Shown: piece after piece, positions 13,752-23,962 of the stretch
How the letters are laid out: each line of letters opens with the position of its first letter
Numbering within the stretch: position 1 is the stretch's first letter
Source of the DNA: Gracilaria vermiculophylla
Lineage: Eukaryota; Rhodophyta; Florideophyceae; Gracilariales; Gracilariaceae
Direction of reading: 5' to 3'
NCBI GenBank assembly: GCA_019155205.2
Contig: JAHNZQ020000004.1
Location: 3,416,302 to 3,480,301, forward strand
DNA length: 64,000 nt
Program-made: the position numbers and the translations under genes
Notes under the pieces: generated by a model
Database searches by the model: none
Seen by the model: only the letters and a program-made list of their open reading frames with translations
Told to the model about the DNA's origin: nothing

Positions 13752-15809
13752 ATGGGATCGGGCGCCACCCACTCTAGAAGGCACGCTCCACCTCCACGCC
13801 CCAGTTCTCCTGCATGGGACACTCAGCGCCCATATCTCACTTTTTCATTCCTATCCCATGAATCCGAGCCGCCGCAACCGTCGCCAACTGACGATAATCA
13901 TACTCTCGCCGTTCACGATGCCCTATACGCGTTACTCGGTGTGCGGCCCGCCTTCAGCAATGTCGAAGTTGTCGGCGTACCACCTGAAATCACTTACAAG
14001 CCGCCGCCGCCCGGCGTTCTACCGCCCGACATCGCACCGCTTCTAGCGCGTCTGCTACCTCTTGCGAGCCATCACGCTCGAGTTCGCGCTTTTGTCGAGC
14101 GATTCCGGTTACCACATCGGACCGCGGGCCACGTTCGTCAGAGTGTGGCCGTCGCTCTGGAAACGCTACTGCATGAGTATCACGAACTGGTTCTTCGCTT
14201 AGAGCAGGAGGCCGTTCGCAGCACGTGGTCCTTGCAAACACTTTTGTATTACGTACAGCCGACGATGCGAACGATGCAATTGCTGGCCACTGTTTCGAAG
14301 CAATTGCAAGGCGCACACGGTGGGGCTGCCCTGAACGTCGTTTATAATGTCGCTCACGCGCACGTCGGCACTCCGAATCATGGCGTCTTGTTCTCGCACT
14401 TGCTTCACAACGCGGTTCTGCCAATATTTCACCACATTGACGCATGGGTAGTTCACGGTTTGCTTCAAGATCCTCACAAAGAATTTTTCATCCGCCATGA
14501 CATGCGTTATATGCGCGCCATAACCGCGAAGAGCTGGGAGCAAAGGTTTTCAATCAATCGAGACATGCTTCCCGATTTTCTTTCCGAATTCGCAACAACC
14601 ATTCTCCGAGCAGGAAAGTACTTGAACGTGCTTCGTGAATGTGAAGTGCCAATACCTCCTATGCAGCTCAAGGCTGAGGAATCTCTAGCCGCTTGCGCTC
14701 GCGATCTCCTTGCTCCTGATACCTCTCGACGCATCTCCGCTTATGTAACCCGTACATACCAGAGAGCTGCCTCACACCTCATGAGTCACCTCTCCAAGAC
14801 AGTGCGAGTCAAAGAAAGGCTTCGGACGTTAAGGTCATTTTTCTTGTGTGGTTCCTCTGATTACATTGCGCACTTTTTGGATATTGCTCATGTGGAGCTA
14901 TCGAAACCGCGTTCAAGCGTTTCGCGAAGTCGCTTGGCTTCTTTGCTTGATCTATGCATTCGTGCTGGCGTAAATCGCGACGACGAGTTTGCTGATGATG
15001 TGACGTGCGTTTTGGCAGATGATCACCTCGCAGCAGAAATTGCCTTTGTCGACGATGCCCGCGCTCAAGAGAGACGTGACGTGATTTCCGGATACGAAGC
15101 CTTCGCACTGGACTACAAACTAGATTGGCCTCTGAACTTGGTCGTTTCAGAAACCGAGGTGTTGAAGTATCAATTCTTGTTTCGGTACGTATTTTACCTC
15201 AAATACGTCGAACGCGAATTGGAGCATTGTTGGAATGTGCACATGAGAGCGAAGGGTTCTCTACGAAAAATTGCAACGTCTCTCGTGCGCTCTTTTGCGC
15301 TTCGCAATCGAATGCTACATTTTGTCAGGAACATGCTTTATTACACGGTTGCCGATGTGATAGAACCAAACTGGAGACAACTTGAAACGGCAATGCGAAA
15401 GGCGCAGACCATAGATGAGATCATGGTCCACCACGGCCACTTTCTTGATATGTGTGTTTCGCAGAGCTTGTTGTCCAACGAAAAGCATATGCAAGTGCTT
15501 TGGGCGCTTGGGGAAACCTGCACATCCTTTGCAACATATACGGACGGCTTTGCTGCTCTTATTAGGGCTCGTGAAGATGCAGATGTCGTGCAAAACAGAT
15601 TGAAGGAAAGGTCTTATCCGAAAACACTTGCAAAGTTTGAGACAAGTTTTGACCTGCACCTTGGAAAGCTCATGGATGGGCTATCTGCTGTTTCAAAGAA
15701 GCGAGCCAATGTTCACCTTGCAAACCTCTGTGAGCGCCTTGACGGTGGAGACTATTACAGCAGATTCAAAGAAAGATCTTTGGCCTCGTTTGGGAACCTG
15801 CAAATCTGA
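13752..15809 (+). CDS. Gamma-tubulin complex component, GCP2/Spc97 type
   Basis: An intronless protein of 685 residues. It has the order expected of Spc97/Spc98 proteins: an N-terminal segment with HDALYALLGV, then LLHEYHELVLRLEQEA, LQTLLYYVQPTMRTMQLL and the grip-1 region (LFSHLLHNAVLPIFHHIDAWVVHGLLQDPHKEFFI). The C-terminal grip-2 domain follows, with WPLNLVVSETEVLKYQFLFRYV and MLHFVRNMLYYTVADVIEPNW. The YVQPTMRTM and LLYYV region is most like GCP2. It is shorter than typical animal or plant GCP2 (about 700-900), mainly because of a short N-terminus. GCP proteins form the gamma-tubulin complexes that nucleate microtubules. Confidence 0.9.
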   Translation: MGSGATHSRRHAPPPRPSSPAWDTQRPYLTFSFLSHESEPPQPSPTDDNHTLAVHDALYALLGVRPAFSNVEVVGVPPEITYKPPPPGVLPPDIAPLLARLLPLASHHARVRAFVERFRLPHRTAGHVRQSVAVALETLLHEYHELVLRLEQEAVRSTWSLQTLLYYVQPTMRTMQLLATVSKQLQGAHGGAALNVVYNVAHAHVGTPNHGVLFSHLLHNAVLPIFHHIDAWVVHGLLQDPHKEFFIRHDMRYMRAITAKSWEQRFSINRDMLPDFLSEFATTILRAGKYLNVLRECEVPIPPMQLKAEESLAACARDLLAPDTSRRISAYVTRTYQRAASHLMSHLSKTVRVKERLRTLRSFFLCGSSDYIAHFLDIAHVELSKPRSSVSRSRLASLLDLCIRAGVNRDDEFADDVTCVLADDHLAAEIAFVDDARAQERRDVISGYEAFALDYKLDWPLNLVVSETEVLKYQFLFRYVFYLKYVERELEHCWNVHMRAKGSLRKIATSLVRSFALRNRMLHFVRNMLYYTVADVIEPNWRQLETAMRKAQTIDEIMVHHGHFLDMCVSQSLLSNEKHMQVLWALGETCTSFATYTDGFAALIRAREDADVVQNRLKERSYPKTLAKFETSFDLHLGKLMDGLSAVSKKRANVHLANLCERLDGGDYYSRFKERSLASFGNLQI

Positions 15810-16073
15810 GACACTTGGTTTGGAGCACTAGATATGTCATACGTACGTAGAAACCAGAAGTTTGGCCCCACTTTCACCCCCTTTTCTCCCGCGTTTTACG
15901 TCTTGTCGTGACCTTGAATGTTGAAGCTCTTGTATTTTGGTCCCATATGATTGTTAAAGATGCCGTTGTTGGAAGAATTTTTCGCTGTCACGTGTATTTC
16001 GTTCAGGTGGCAAACGCTTTCGACAAACCAGGAAATTCATTCACCAGCGGTATTCATGACATCTCCATGGAGT

Positions 16074-17081
16074 CTACGGCATATTGGACGTGACCCGTGC
16101 ACCATCCAAAGTATGTTTCGATTCAGATTCGAGGGTTTGATTAGAGGAAGTTTGGCGCTCTTCTGGAGACTCTCTTGCTAATGCTTTTACATCTGTAACA
16201 GCATTCGCCATCGATCGCAAAACATCGCTCGTAGCCGCTGCATCTTCTTGAAACTGGAGGCGTAGTTTTGCTTGCTCGTTGAGCAAGGAATCAATCTCGT
16301 GCGAAATGACAGCAGTAAGTTTTTGTTGATGCTTCCAGAACTGAGTCCGCTCGCGCTGGATTTGCTCCATTGCTTCTTTCCGTTGTTTCTGCAAGGCTTC
16401 GGCTAATAGCTCAGCAGCCGCCTCACGTCTGTGCAGCTCGTCCTCCCTCGCCTGACACACTGTGTCAAAGCGCCGCTCCTTTTCGGCGGCGAGGATTTCA
16501 CGTTTCACAACCGACGCTAAGCGTGTGGCTATGCGTTCACTCTCTGCTGTTTGGGCTTCGTTTGTCTCTTTTTCGCGCTTCTCCAATCTCTTCGACCACT
16601 GGAGAAGTTGAGCGTGTTGCAAGGTTGAATACTTGAGTGAAGCTTCTTTGGCAAGAACTTCGCTTTCCTTTCGATCAAGCTCTGCTCGGCGACGATTGAA
16701 ATCTCGTTCGCGTTGGGTGATGAGGGTATGCTGGCGCTGTTGAGCATCCACGACTGCTCGCTCTCGAATACCCAGTTCAAGTTCCCTGTTTTCGAGTTGC
16801 ATGGCCCTCACGGCCAAGGCCCGGGCGGCTCGTTCCAGCCTTTGAACGCTCGCCTTCTGAGCTGATGCAACAGCATTTAATTCCCCGCGTACGGAAGCGC
16901 GCATTGTAGCCAGCTCGGTAGTGAGACGCGCACGCATGGAACAGTACGCCTCATCGACGGCAGTCAGCTGTTCGGTGGCATTCCGAGCTGCATTGAGCGC
17001 GTGCGTTTGAAGACGAGTGGCAAGTGACGACGGAAATGCCCGGGTCTCGTCATCGACATTTGTGCCACCGCGCTCCATCAT
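16074..17081 (-). CDS. Coiled-coil protein of unknown function
   Basis: A 335-residue intronless frame, rich in Glu, Arg, Ala and Gln. Almost the whole length from about residue 35 to 310 is predicted by eye to be heptad coiled coil (for example ERAARALAVRAMQLENRELE and EKERRFDTVCQAREDELHRR). It has no membrane segment or catalytic motif. It ends 265 bp from the convergent GCP2-like gene. It could be a cytoskeletal or centrosome-like protein, but that is speculation. Later Met codons are possible starts. Confidence 0.65.
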   Translation of the reverse strand: MMERGGTNVDDETRAFPSSLATRLQTHALNAARNATEQLTAVDEAYCSMRARLTTELATMRASVRGELNAVASAQKASVQRLERAARALAVRAMQLENRELELGIRERAVVDAQQRQHTLITQRERDFNRRRAELDRKESEVLAKEASLKYSTLQHAQLLQWSKRLEKREKETNEAQTAESERIATRLASVVKREILAAEKERRFDTVCQAREDELHRREAAAELLAEALQKQRKEAMEQIQRERTQFWKHQQKLTAVISHEIDSLLNEQAKLRLQFQEDAAATSDVLRSMANAVTDVKALARESPEERQTSSNQTLESESKHTLDGARVTSNMP

Positions 17082-17642
17082 GGCTGCATATGCTTTGTTT
17101 GTGCTTCAACAACCGAAGCGGGCCTTGACTATAGTGTGGGTAGCAGTGCCACATGATCTGTCCAAAGCAGGCGCTGGGTGCATCGTGCTTCCGCCAGGTC
17201 GCAGTCGATAAACCGCTCCGTGCTACCTTACCAACAAATAAAACGTACTACTTTACCATTTTTTTTTGCAGTGGCCGCGGGATCAAGGCCTTGTCAAGTA
17301 TCGGTGCGCTCGCTACAGTACCTGCTTCACAGAAGAAAAGATTATGGCATGTCGTTGTGATACTATTTCCCATTCCCCATTTGAAACTTAGTGTCCATTG
17401 CAATTCTCAGCCATTCGTGAACTTGTGCTGACAGTTCTCATTCAAGCCTTTTAGAGCGTGTGGATATGAGGCCTCCATTGCTCACGGACTCGTGAGGCAC
17501 GCAAGGTAACGTACGTGTGGCCCTTCCAGAGCATATCCGAGTCTCGAACGCATTCCTCCCTCCACAGCAAACGCAGCATTCAAGTTCTGAGCTGGGAATT
17601 TAGGGAAAGCTTCTTTCACTGTTAAGTTATTAGCCTGGAACA
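17082..17642. other. Intergenic stretch between divergent genes
   Basis: Lies between the starts of the coiled-coil gene (minus) and the fibrillin gene (plus), so it probably holds both promoters. No other gene is supported. Confidence 0.4.
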
Positions 17643-18350
17643 ATGCTCCTCACTTTCAGCGCCGCTCCACCTTGGCCCAATCCTTTTCGAACATTAGCAC
17701 CCAAGCCACGGGAAAATACGCGGCGACATCTTGTTGCGTGTACAACTTCACCCGCTAAAGCTCGCGAAACCCTTCTCGCCCTAACGACACCAAGTGAAGC
17801 CCGTGTCGGCCGTGATGAGCAGCTTGCCCCTTTGTTGGCAGAGCTAACGCGTCCCCCGTACCCGTCAGTGGACAGACGTCTCCTCGGCGTTTGGCGGAAT
17901 GCACACACCAGTGTGCCAGAGACTGCATCTCCTATTCAACGAGCCTTTATTCGAAATGACACATTTGTTCCCCAAGTGCAACAAATTGTTGTCGGGGATG
18001 ATATTCCAGAGGCTATTGTAAATCGCATTTCACTTCCGTTTGGGTTTTTGAACTTGTTAGGACGTGTTACCAGTGCCGAAGATAAGCGCTTGCGATTACG
18101 ATTTGTGAGCGCCTGGTTTTGGCTGAACGCCGGTATCCGTCTGCCGTATCCTGTACCATTTCGTTTATTGGGGAAAAAGGCGTGTGGTTGGTTGGATGTT
18201 CTTTACGTCGATGATGATATACGAGTCGCTAAAGGAAACCGAGGGTCAACCTTCGTTTTGCGCAAGGAGCACAATAACGGCCCTTTTCCAAACGACCTAG
18301 TACAAGAACTAAATTCAGTAATGCAGAAGACATGGACAATGCCATCATGA
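17643..18350 (+). CDS. Plastid lipid-associated protein (fibrillin/PAP)
   Basis: 235 residues, intronless. The first about 45 residues (rich in Ala, Pro, Thr and Arg, few acidic) look like a plastid transit peptide. The mature part has the PAP/fibrillin pattern: an early helical region (ELTRPPYPSVDRRLLGVW), then the lipocalin-like barrel, ending with the diagnostic LDVLYVDDDIRVAKGNRGST followed by FVL. Fibrillins sit on plastoglobules and thylakoids and bind lipids or help quinone synthesis. It is convergent with the DAHP synthase gene, with an 85-bp gap. The subfamily cannot be set by eye. Confidence 0.82.
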   Translation: MLLTFSAAPPWPNPFRTLAPKPRENTRRHLVACTTSPAKARETLLALTTPSEARVGRDEQLAPLLAELTRPPYPSVDRRLLGVWRNAHTSVPETASPIQRAFIRNDTFVPQVQQIVVGDDIPEAIVNRISLPFGFLNLLGRVTSAEDKRLRLRFVSAWFWLNAGIRLPYPVPFRLLGKKACGWLDVLYVDDDIRVAKGNRGSTFVLRKEHNNGPFPNDLVQELNSVMQKTWTMPS

Positions 18351-18435
18351 TGACAACGGTGTTCTCGGCAATCAGGGCAGCTCGGTCCTTTAACGAAGAC
18401 CCTTTCTAGAGATAAACCATGCCAGCGTATCACCC

Positions 18436-19923
18436 TTACCTGAGACCTGCATTTGTTCTGAGTCTCTGCCCAACCTCATACGCCATCTCGATTGCTTGCG
18501 CCCCATTGAGTCTCGGATCACACATGCTTATATAATTCTCTGAAAGTCTGGCCTCCGTAACCTCATTCACATCACCTCCGAGACACTCGGTGATGTTCTC
18601 CTCACCTGTCATTTCCAGATGTACACCACCAGGAATGGTTCCCTCTTGGGCGTGCGCTTTGAAAAAGGCATCAACTTCTCCAAGTATCCTACTAAACGGT
18701 CTGGTCTTCACTGCACCAACCTTGATCGTATTACCGTGCATAGGATCGATGCTCCAAACCACGTCTCGCCCTTCTCGCTTCACTGTACGGAGCAATCCGG
18801 GAAGCCTCTCCATCACCTTATCTTGTCCCATGCGAACAATTAACATAATCTTCCCGGTGTCGTTGTTCGGGTTGAGTTTATCGAGCATAGTCAGCATTTC
18901 TTCTGAGGTGACGGTTGGACCAAGCTTCACTCCAATTGGATTTTCAATACCACGCAAAAATTCAACATGCGCGCCATCAAGCTGTCTGGTTCGTTCTCCC
19001 ACCCACAGCATGTGAGCAGAAGAACAAAACCATCCCTTATTTCCATCGTGCTTCACATAATCCCTGGTGAGCGCAGCTTCGTATGTGAGAAGTAGAGCCT
19101 CGTGCGAAGAATAAAATTCTGGTTCACGCATGTTCTGCAGTCCTTCCGTGCTGGCAGAAGTGTCAAGGCCGCAAGCAGCGACGAAGTTGAGAGCATCTTC
19201 GATGTGCGTGACCAAGCGTGAATACTTCTCCGGTGTGAGACGATTAATGAGCGACACCCATTCCATCATACTCTGTGAGCTTTTCGCAAGGGCACGCAAC
19301 ATATTGAGAGAAGCAGCTGACTGCGAATACGCACGAAGTAATCTTTCAGGTTCCGGGACTCGAGCTTCTTTGGATGGAGTCGCAGAATTAATTATGTCAC
19401 CCCTGTACACAGGGATTTCTCCATCAGCAGTGTTTTCCACATCATTCGACCTTGGCTTCGCAAACTGGCCAGCAACACGGCCGATTTTCACGGCTGGAAG
19501 ACCAGAAAGATAGGACAAGACAATTGACTGCGCCACAAGCACTCTGAAAGTGGATTCTAAGGAAGAAGCTTTAAAATGATCGAAAGACTCAGCACAATCG
19601 CCGCCCTGTAGCACAAACGCCTTGCCGGCTGCAGCACGGGCTAGCGCCGCACGAAGACGACGAATCTCTCCGGGGAATACAAGCGGAGGGTTTTGCGACA
19701 GACGAGCTTCGGTGCGGTGCAAAGCGTCAGTGTCTGGATACACAGGCTGCTGAAGTATCGGACGAGTGCGCCAAGTGTTCGGATTCCATGCGGGCTGTGC
19801 GGACGGCTTTGAACGTTGCGGCGACTCCAAAGTGGCACGAGGGGTGACGCTGACTCGCGATCGAAGCGACGGGGTCACTCGTCGGAGCTGCACAGGGGCC
19901 GAACACTGAAAGGCTGCGGGCAT
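18436..19923 (-). CDS. Type-II DAHP synthase (3-deoxy-7-phosphoheptulonate synthase)
   Basis: 495 residues, intronless. It catalyses the first step of the shikimate pathway, phosphoenolpyruvate plus erythrose 4-phosphate to DAHP. The enzyme is the plant/microbial type II: WRTRPILQQPVYPD, PGEIRRLRAALARAAAGKAF, LQGGDCAESF (metal-binding Cys), KIGRVAGQFAKPRS, GVKLGPTVTSEEML, VVWSIDPMHGNT and GGVHLEMTGENITECLGG-like segments appear in order and all key blocks are present. The first about 45 residues are basic and Ser/Arg/Pro-rich, consistent with a plastid transit peptide. Its length fits plant enzymes after allowing for a short transit peptide. Confidence 0.95.
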   Translation of the reverse strand: MPAAFQCSAPVQLRRVTPSLRSRVSVTPRATLESPQRSKPSAQPAWNPNTWRTRPILQQPVYPDTDALHRTEARLSQNPPLVFPGEIRRLRAALARAAAGKAFVLQGGDCAESFDHFKASSLESTFRVLVAQSIVLSYLSGLPAVKIGRVAGQFAKPRSNDVENTADGEIPVYRGDIINSATPSKEARVPEPERLLRAYSQSAASLNMLRALAKSSQSMMEWVSLINRLTPEKYSRLVTHIEDALNFVAACGLDTSASTEGLQNMREPEFYSSHEALLLTYEAALTRDYVKHDGNKGWFCSSAHMLWVGERTRQLDGAHVEFLRGIENPIGVKLGPTVTSEEMLTMLDKLNPNNDTGKIMLIVRMGQDKVMERLPGLLRTVKREGRDVVWSIDPMHGNTIKVGAVKTRPFSRILGEVDAFFKAHAQEGTIPGGVHLEMTGEENITECLGGDVNEVTEARLSENYISMCDPRLNGAQAIEMAYEVGQRLRTNAGLR

Positions 19924-22315
19924 AGTGAGTGCAACGGTTTAACGTGATGGGACGGGTGGGCTGAGACTGGGTACCGAATTGCGAACTCAAGTACGAACGT
20001 ATTCGTCACATGGCTTCATAGATAATTAATTATCCCACCCCAAAATGGTGCTTTATTGCCGCATGCGTGTACATTTGTTTGCAACGTAAGCAGGAAACGT
20101 GCTTCCAAAACACGGGGCGAGTCAAATTTGACGCCGGCTCAATCTATATACGCAATCCATCACAATCTTCCTCAGTCATTCCTTTCAAACGAGACCCAAA
20201 CATACGCTAGCAAAACAAGCTCCTTCACCTCTGTTTTTAGGACTACTTTGACGCTCTGCGTCCTGCCCTCAAGCTTCGAAATACGAGTTTTGTCATCCCG
20301 ATCTGAATCCGGACAGCCCCCGGGCATTCTCACTTTGCAACCTTCACCTTTTCCGCTTTGCCTTATCTGCGTATCTGCATCATCAGCCTCAACGTTATTG
20401 GTTTTTGGCATTTTCGTCTGTTTCTTATTATATGATTTTTTTAATTCTAGTATTTTGTGTTTTAGATTTATTATGATTTTATATCTTTTTCAAACTGTTT
20501 TAATACCATTGTTTTTATTTGTTCGTATATAAGGATCTTGGAAACGTAAAATTAGAGATGCATATCAATTTCTTTTGGACACACTAATGGGATCCTTCTT
20601 AATGTTATTAGCTTTACTCACAATTTATTGATATTCAGCCATTTGGCTCATGCCATGCTCAAATACCGAAAAGATGGAGGGAAAGATTATTCAGAAACAT
20701 CAGATACTTACAAGTGAATTCAGTTTCACATCTTGATCATCTCGAATAAAAGAAGGTTATGGACAACGAAAAATTCTTAAGGAAAATAATTTTTCCAGAA
20801 GTGATTCCGAACTTTTGTACAAACAATGGGTCATAAACCAAATAGCAATAAAGAAGGAAATGCTTCTAAAAAGCTCAAAAGTTGAGCGTTTTTATTTGTT
20901 GGGTACTTTTTCAGTCAACAATTTTAAAAAGATAAATTTGACCCATCAGTAATTCTGAACAACAAAATATTTAGATTTGTATTGAAAACTTTTCTTTTTC
21001 AAACCGTTGGGTCATATTCCGAAATACATACCTACAAAGGAGTTCATTCAAATAATAAACAAAATAAATTCATGTTATCTAACGAAAAAGTACACAAAGT
21101 GTTCTAAACAAGTAAGATAGGTGTAAAAGAGCTATGAACGACAAGATAGACATCACAATAATTTTCTGTTTTTCTTTTTTTTTTTTTTATGAGAAAATTT
21201 TTTGCTTTGATCCTTTGCGACAAAAAGCAATATATTTGCAAGCGTCCGACAAGGATATTATTTAAAGTATAATGACGATGGAAATCTACGAGCAACAAAT
21301 GAAATGGAAAATGAACGATCGTGTTTTGCAGCATAATTTGATTTTTGCTGAAGAAAGTCAAATTATTAGTGTCTTTCTTTAATATGATAGACTCTTCGAT
21401 AGGCTTTCATCCAAAGACATCAAACTCTATAAAATAAATTAGAGAAGTTCTTATCTAATTACCTTAGTACCAGAACAGCAATACTGGTCTTTGGACATGA
21501 TGATATAGATGCAAGAAAAAAAGTTCCACTCAGATGATCTGATTCAGTCGTTTACCTCAAATACTTCGCTTTGGATTCCAAAAAGAGCGGGAAATGAAAC
21601 ACTTGACGTGATTTCATACAAATCTGACCAATGTATGCGCTCTTTCTCTGATATTGAAGTTTACTAGCGCAATTTAAGCAACATCGCACTTCTGCCAAGT
21701 CAGACTTTTAAGTCTCATGGATCGTGAACATCTTGACATAATTCAGTTATTTGTTCTCAACTTCTTTTGCTGTGCGTTTGTAAGTTTGAATTCTATAATT
21801 TCTTTTGAAATATTTTCAATGATCTGCTTTCAGTCCGAAAAGAAATCTTAAATGCTGAATAGAAGAATACATCCTTATCACCCTCATATTACCTTCACAT
21901 TGCTTAATGACAAGGCCATCAAGTTCTGAAATATATGCCGGGAGATCACTGGCCAAGTTATGAATGCTTCGCCGTCACTCACATGTTGCCGCCTGCTACG
22001 CACGAAAACCTGTGCTAGGCCTGCACGCGATATCGGGGTATTTGATAAGTTCCAAACACTACCCAACGGCCAAATACATTCCGTGTTTAATACTTTTGTC
22101 TTTCTCTTTTTTTAATACTTGTCGTCAAATATAGTTTTGGGGCAGTAAATGCATACTTGCTCTTGGAAGTTGCTTGAGACTTAGAGAAGCTGAATCATGG
22201 AGCACGAGTCGATGACTATATCATAGAAAGTTTTTTATTGCGCATTCTGGAAAAGATGACAGGAGTGACTATTCTTGTCAAGTATTAGACGTAATTATTT
22301 CTTTACTGATCTTGA
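19924..22315. other. Gene-free AT-rich stretch
   Basis: From about 20400 to 22300 the DNA is markedly AT-rich with many homopolymer A/T runs. A 158-codon open frame at 20056-20532 lacks recognisable features. At 20875-20895 a small perfect inverted repeat GCTCAA-AAG-TTGAGC is followed by T-rich sequence. A GGGTCAT/ATGACCC-like motif recurs near 20828, 20938 and 21007. I recognise no transposon or RNA gene. Confidence 0.6.
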
Positions 22316-23962
22316 TCAATCGAGTGTGTAATATACTACACGAATGGGCAAAAACAAACCTTCAGTAGCCCCACCAAAGCGGGTCTTCGTAAAGTATGAA
22401 CGAATCGTGTACGAAATGAAACGAACCTGCGCCCTAACGACATTCCGTAAATCGAAAGAGCGAATATCAAAGTTGGGAGCTGTAGTCCCACGGAAGAGAT
22501 TGTCACCAAGGAATGCCCCGTTGATGAAAAAGTTTTCACCCTTATATCCATCACTTTCAAAGGATACCACCGTTGTTTTAGCAGCTGTAGTTGTCGGAGT
22601 CCCTTCGATGCATCCGACGGTATTCGTGTATGTACCGGCAGGGTATGTGAACGTGAAATCGTTTGCGCAGAAATTCACGCGGGCATTTGGAAGGTCGGGT
22701 CGTTCGTATATCACGACTATAGTCCAAGCTGCATATGCTGAATTGAACGAACAGTAGGGGTTCCCATTGTTGTTCCAGATTCCAGCCACGTTGTAGACGC
22801 CATTCTTCTGCACAGCCGAGGTTACATCTGCCCATGCACCGTAAAATGAAATCCGTTGATAACCTCCAGAAAAGACTTTATCCGCATTATAGGTCACACC
22901 ATTCAATGTAGCCTTTGCCTTCTCCTCAAGTTTCCCAGATGCAGACCAATACAAGATGGCCTTCTTGACCTGTGCGCCTTGTGGGATTGTCAATCTTGCA
23001 GAACTGGATGACCGAATTCTACAATTTTCCCTATCCTCATCGAGACTGAGAGAGTTACCAATCACTTCATAGTCTCCTGGACCATCAAAGGTAAAACAAC
23101 CTTGTTGTTGGCATACAGAAGGTTTCAAAGCGGCGGCGGGAGTCGGAGAAGCAGAAGGACGAACTGGAACTGGAGACGGTACCGGAGAGGGAGTTGAGGA
23201 AGGGCGAACGGGAACTGGAGATGGTACCGGAGAGGGAGTTGAGGAGGGGCGAACGGGAACTGGAGATGGTACCGGAGAGGGTGTCGAAGAAGGACGAACT
23301 GAAACTGGAGATGGTACCGGAGAGGGTGTTGAAGAAGGGCGAGAAACTGGCGAAGGAAGCAATGGGGAGGGCGCCGGCGCATTTCCGACCCTCTCAACAC
23401 AGACAACAGCAACTTGAGCCTCATTCTTGATTCCACGAACGAATGCCGATATATACCCTAGGCGGCCCGGTTTTACATTTTTGAAAGTGACGTAGTATGG
23501 CTTACGACACCCTGCGGCTCTGAATACATCTACCCCAAATTTGGGAACTCCTTGCACGTTGAGATTCAATATCCTAGACCCGATTTTGCATCTTCCTTGT
23601 TTGATTTCAGCAAAACCAAGGGTAACCTGATACCTGAAACGAGTATCAGCTTTCAGGACAAAAGAAATGAGGTCACCTCTTCTTTGTGTGGTAAAGGCCT
23701 TATCAAATCCGGTTCCGTTAATTCGAATGGATGGTCGAGAAAAGAACTTCGGACTCGGATTCTTGTAATGGATAAGCCCCAGTTCTGGTTCAAATGGTCC
23801 GACAGCTTCATACCATGTTCCGAGGTTGATGCAACGCTTTTTAGGTATTTCTCCATGCTGAGGAGCGAAGAGAGAAGTCAGCTGTTTTGAGGGCGCCTTC
23901 GTCGCTTGAGAAACGAAAAGAATGGATAAAAAGAGAAGTATTTGCTTGATTGATGAAGCCAT
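22316..23962 (-). CDS. Secreted malectin-like / proline-repeat / beta-domain protein
   Basis: 548 residues, intronless. Residues 1-21 (SSIKQILLFLSILFVSQATK) form a signal peptide. Residues about 42-190 look like a malectin-like carbohydrate-binding domain (YQVTLGFAEIKQGRCKIGSR, VQGVPKFGVDVFRAAGC). Residues about 195-275 are a Pro/Ser/Thr/Val linker of four 15-residue repeats. Residues about 285-548 form a beta-rich domain (IPQGAQVKKAILYWSASG, FYGAWADVTSAVQKNG, AYAAWTIVVIYERPDLPNAR) that resembles a domain I know from bacterial surface proteins. It is probably extracellular or cell-wall located. The carbohydrate-binding role is inferred from fold resemblance. Confidence 0.7.
   Translation of the reverse strand: MASSIKQILLFLSILFVSQATKAPSKQLTSLFAPQHGEIPKKRCINLGTWYEAVGPFEPELGLIHYKNPSPKFFSRPSIRINGTGFDKAFTTQRRGDLISFVLKADTRFRYQVTLGFAEIKQGRCKIGSRILNLNVQGVPKFGVDVFRAAGCRKPYYVTFKNVKPGRLGYISAFVRGIKNEAQVAVVCVERVGNAPAPSPLLPSPVSRPSSTPSPVPSPVSVRPSSTPSPVPSPVPVRPSSTPSPVPSPVPVRPSSTPSPVPSPVPVRPSASPTPAAALKPSVCQQQGCFTFDGPGDYEVIGNSLSLDEDRENCRIRSSSSARLTIPQGAQVKKAILYWSASGKLEEKAKATLNGVTYNADKVFSGGYQRISFYGAWADVTSAVQKNGVYNVAGIWNNNGNPYCSFNSAYAAWTIVVIYERPDLPNARVNFCANDFTFTYPAGTYTNTVGCIEGTPTTTAAKTTVVSFESDGYKGENFFINGAFLGDNLFRGTTAPNFDIRSFDLRNVVRAQVRFISYTIRSYFTKTRFGGATEGLFLPIRVVYYTLD
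23155..23345 (-). repeat. Four 45-bp tandem repeats (Pro/Ser/Val linker)
   Basis: About four near-identical 45-bp units, each carrying GGTACCGGAGAGGG on the plus strand, encode VRPSSTPSPVPSPVP. They lie between the two domains of the malectin-like secreted protein. Confidence 0.9.

Noticed and set aside
20056..20532. 158-codon plus-strand open frame
   Set aside because: No motif or start context, and it runs into AT-rich non-coding DNA; the hydrophobic end is due to T-rich sequence.
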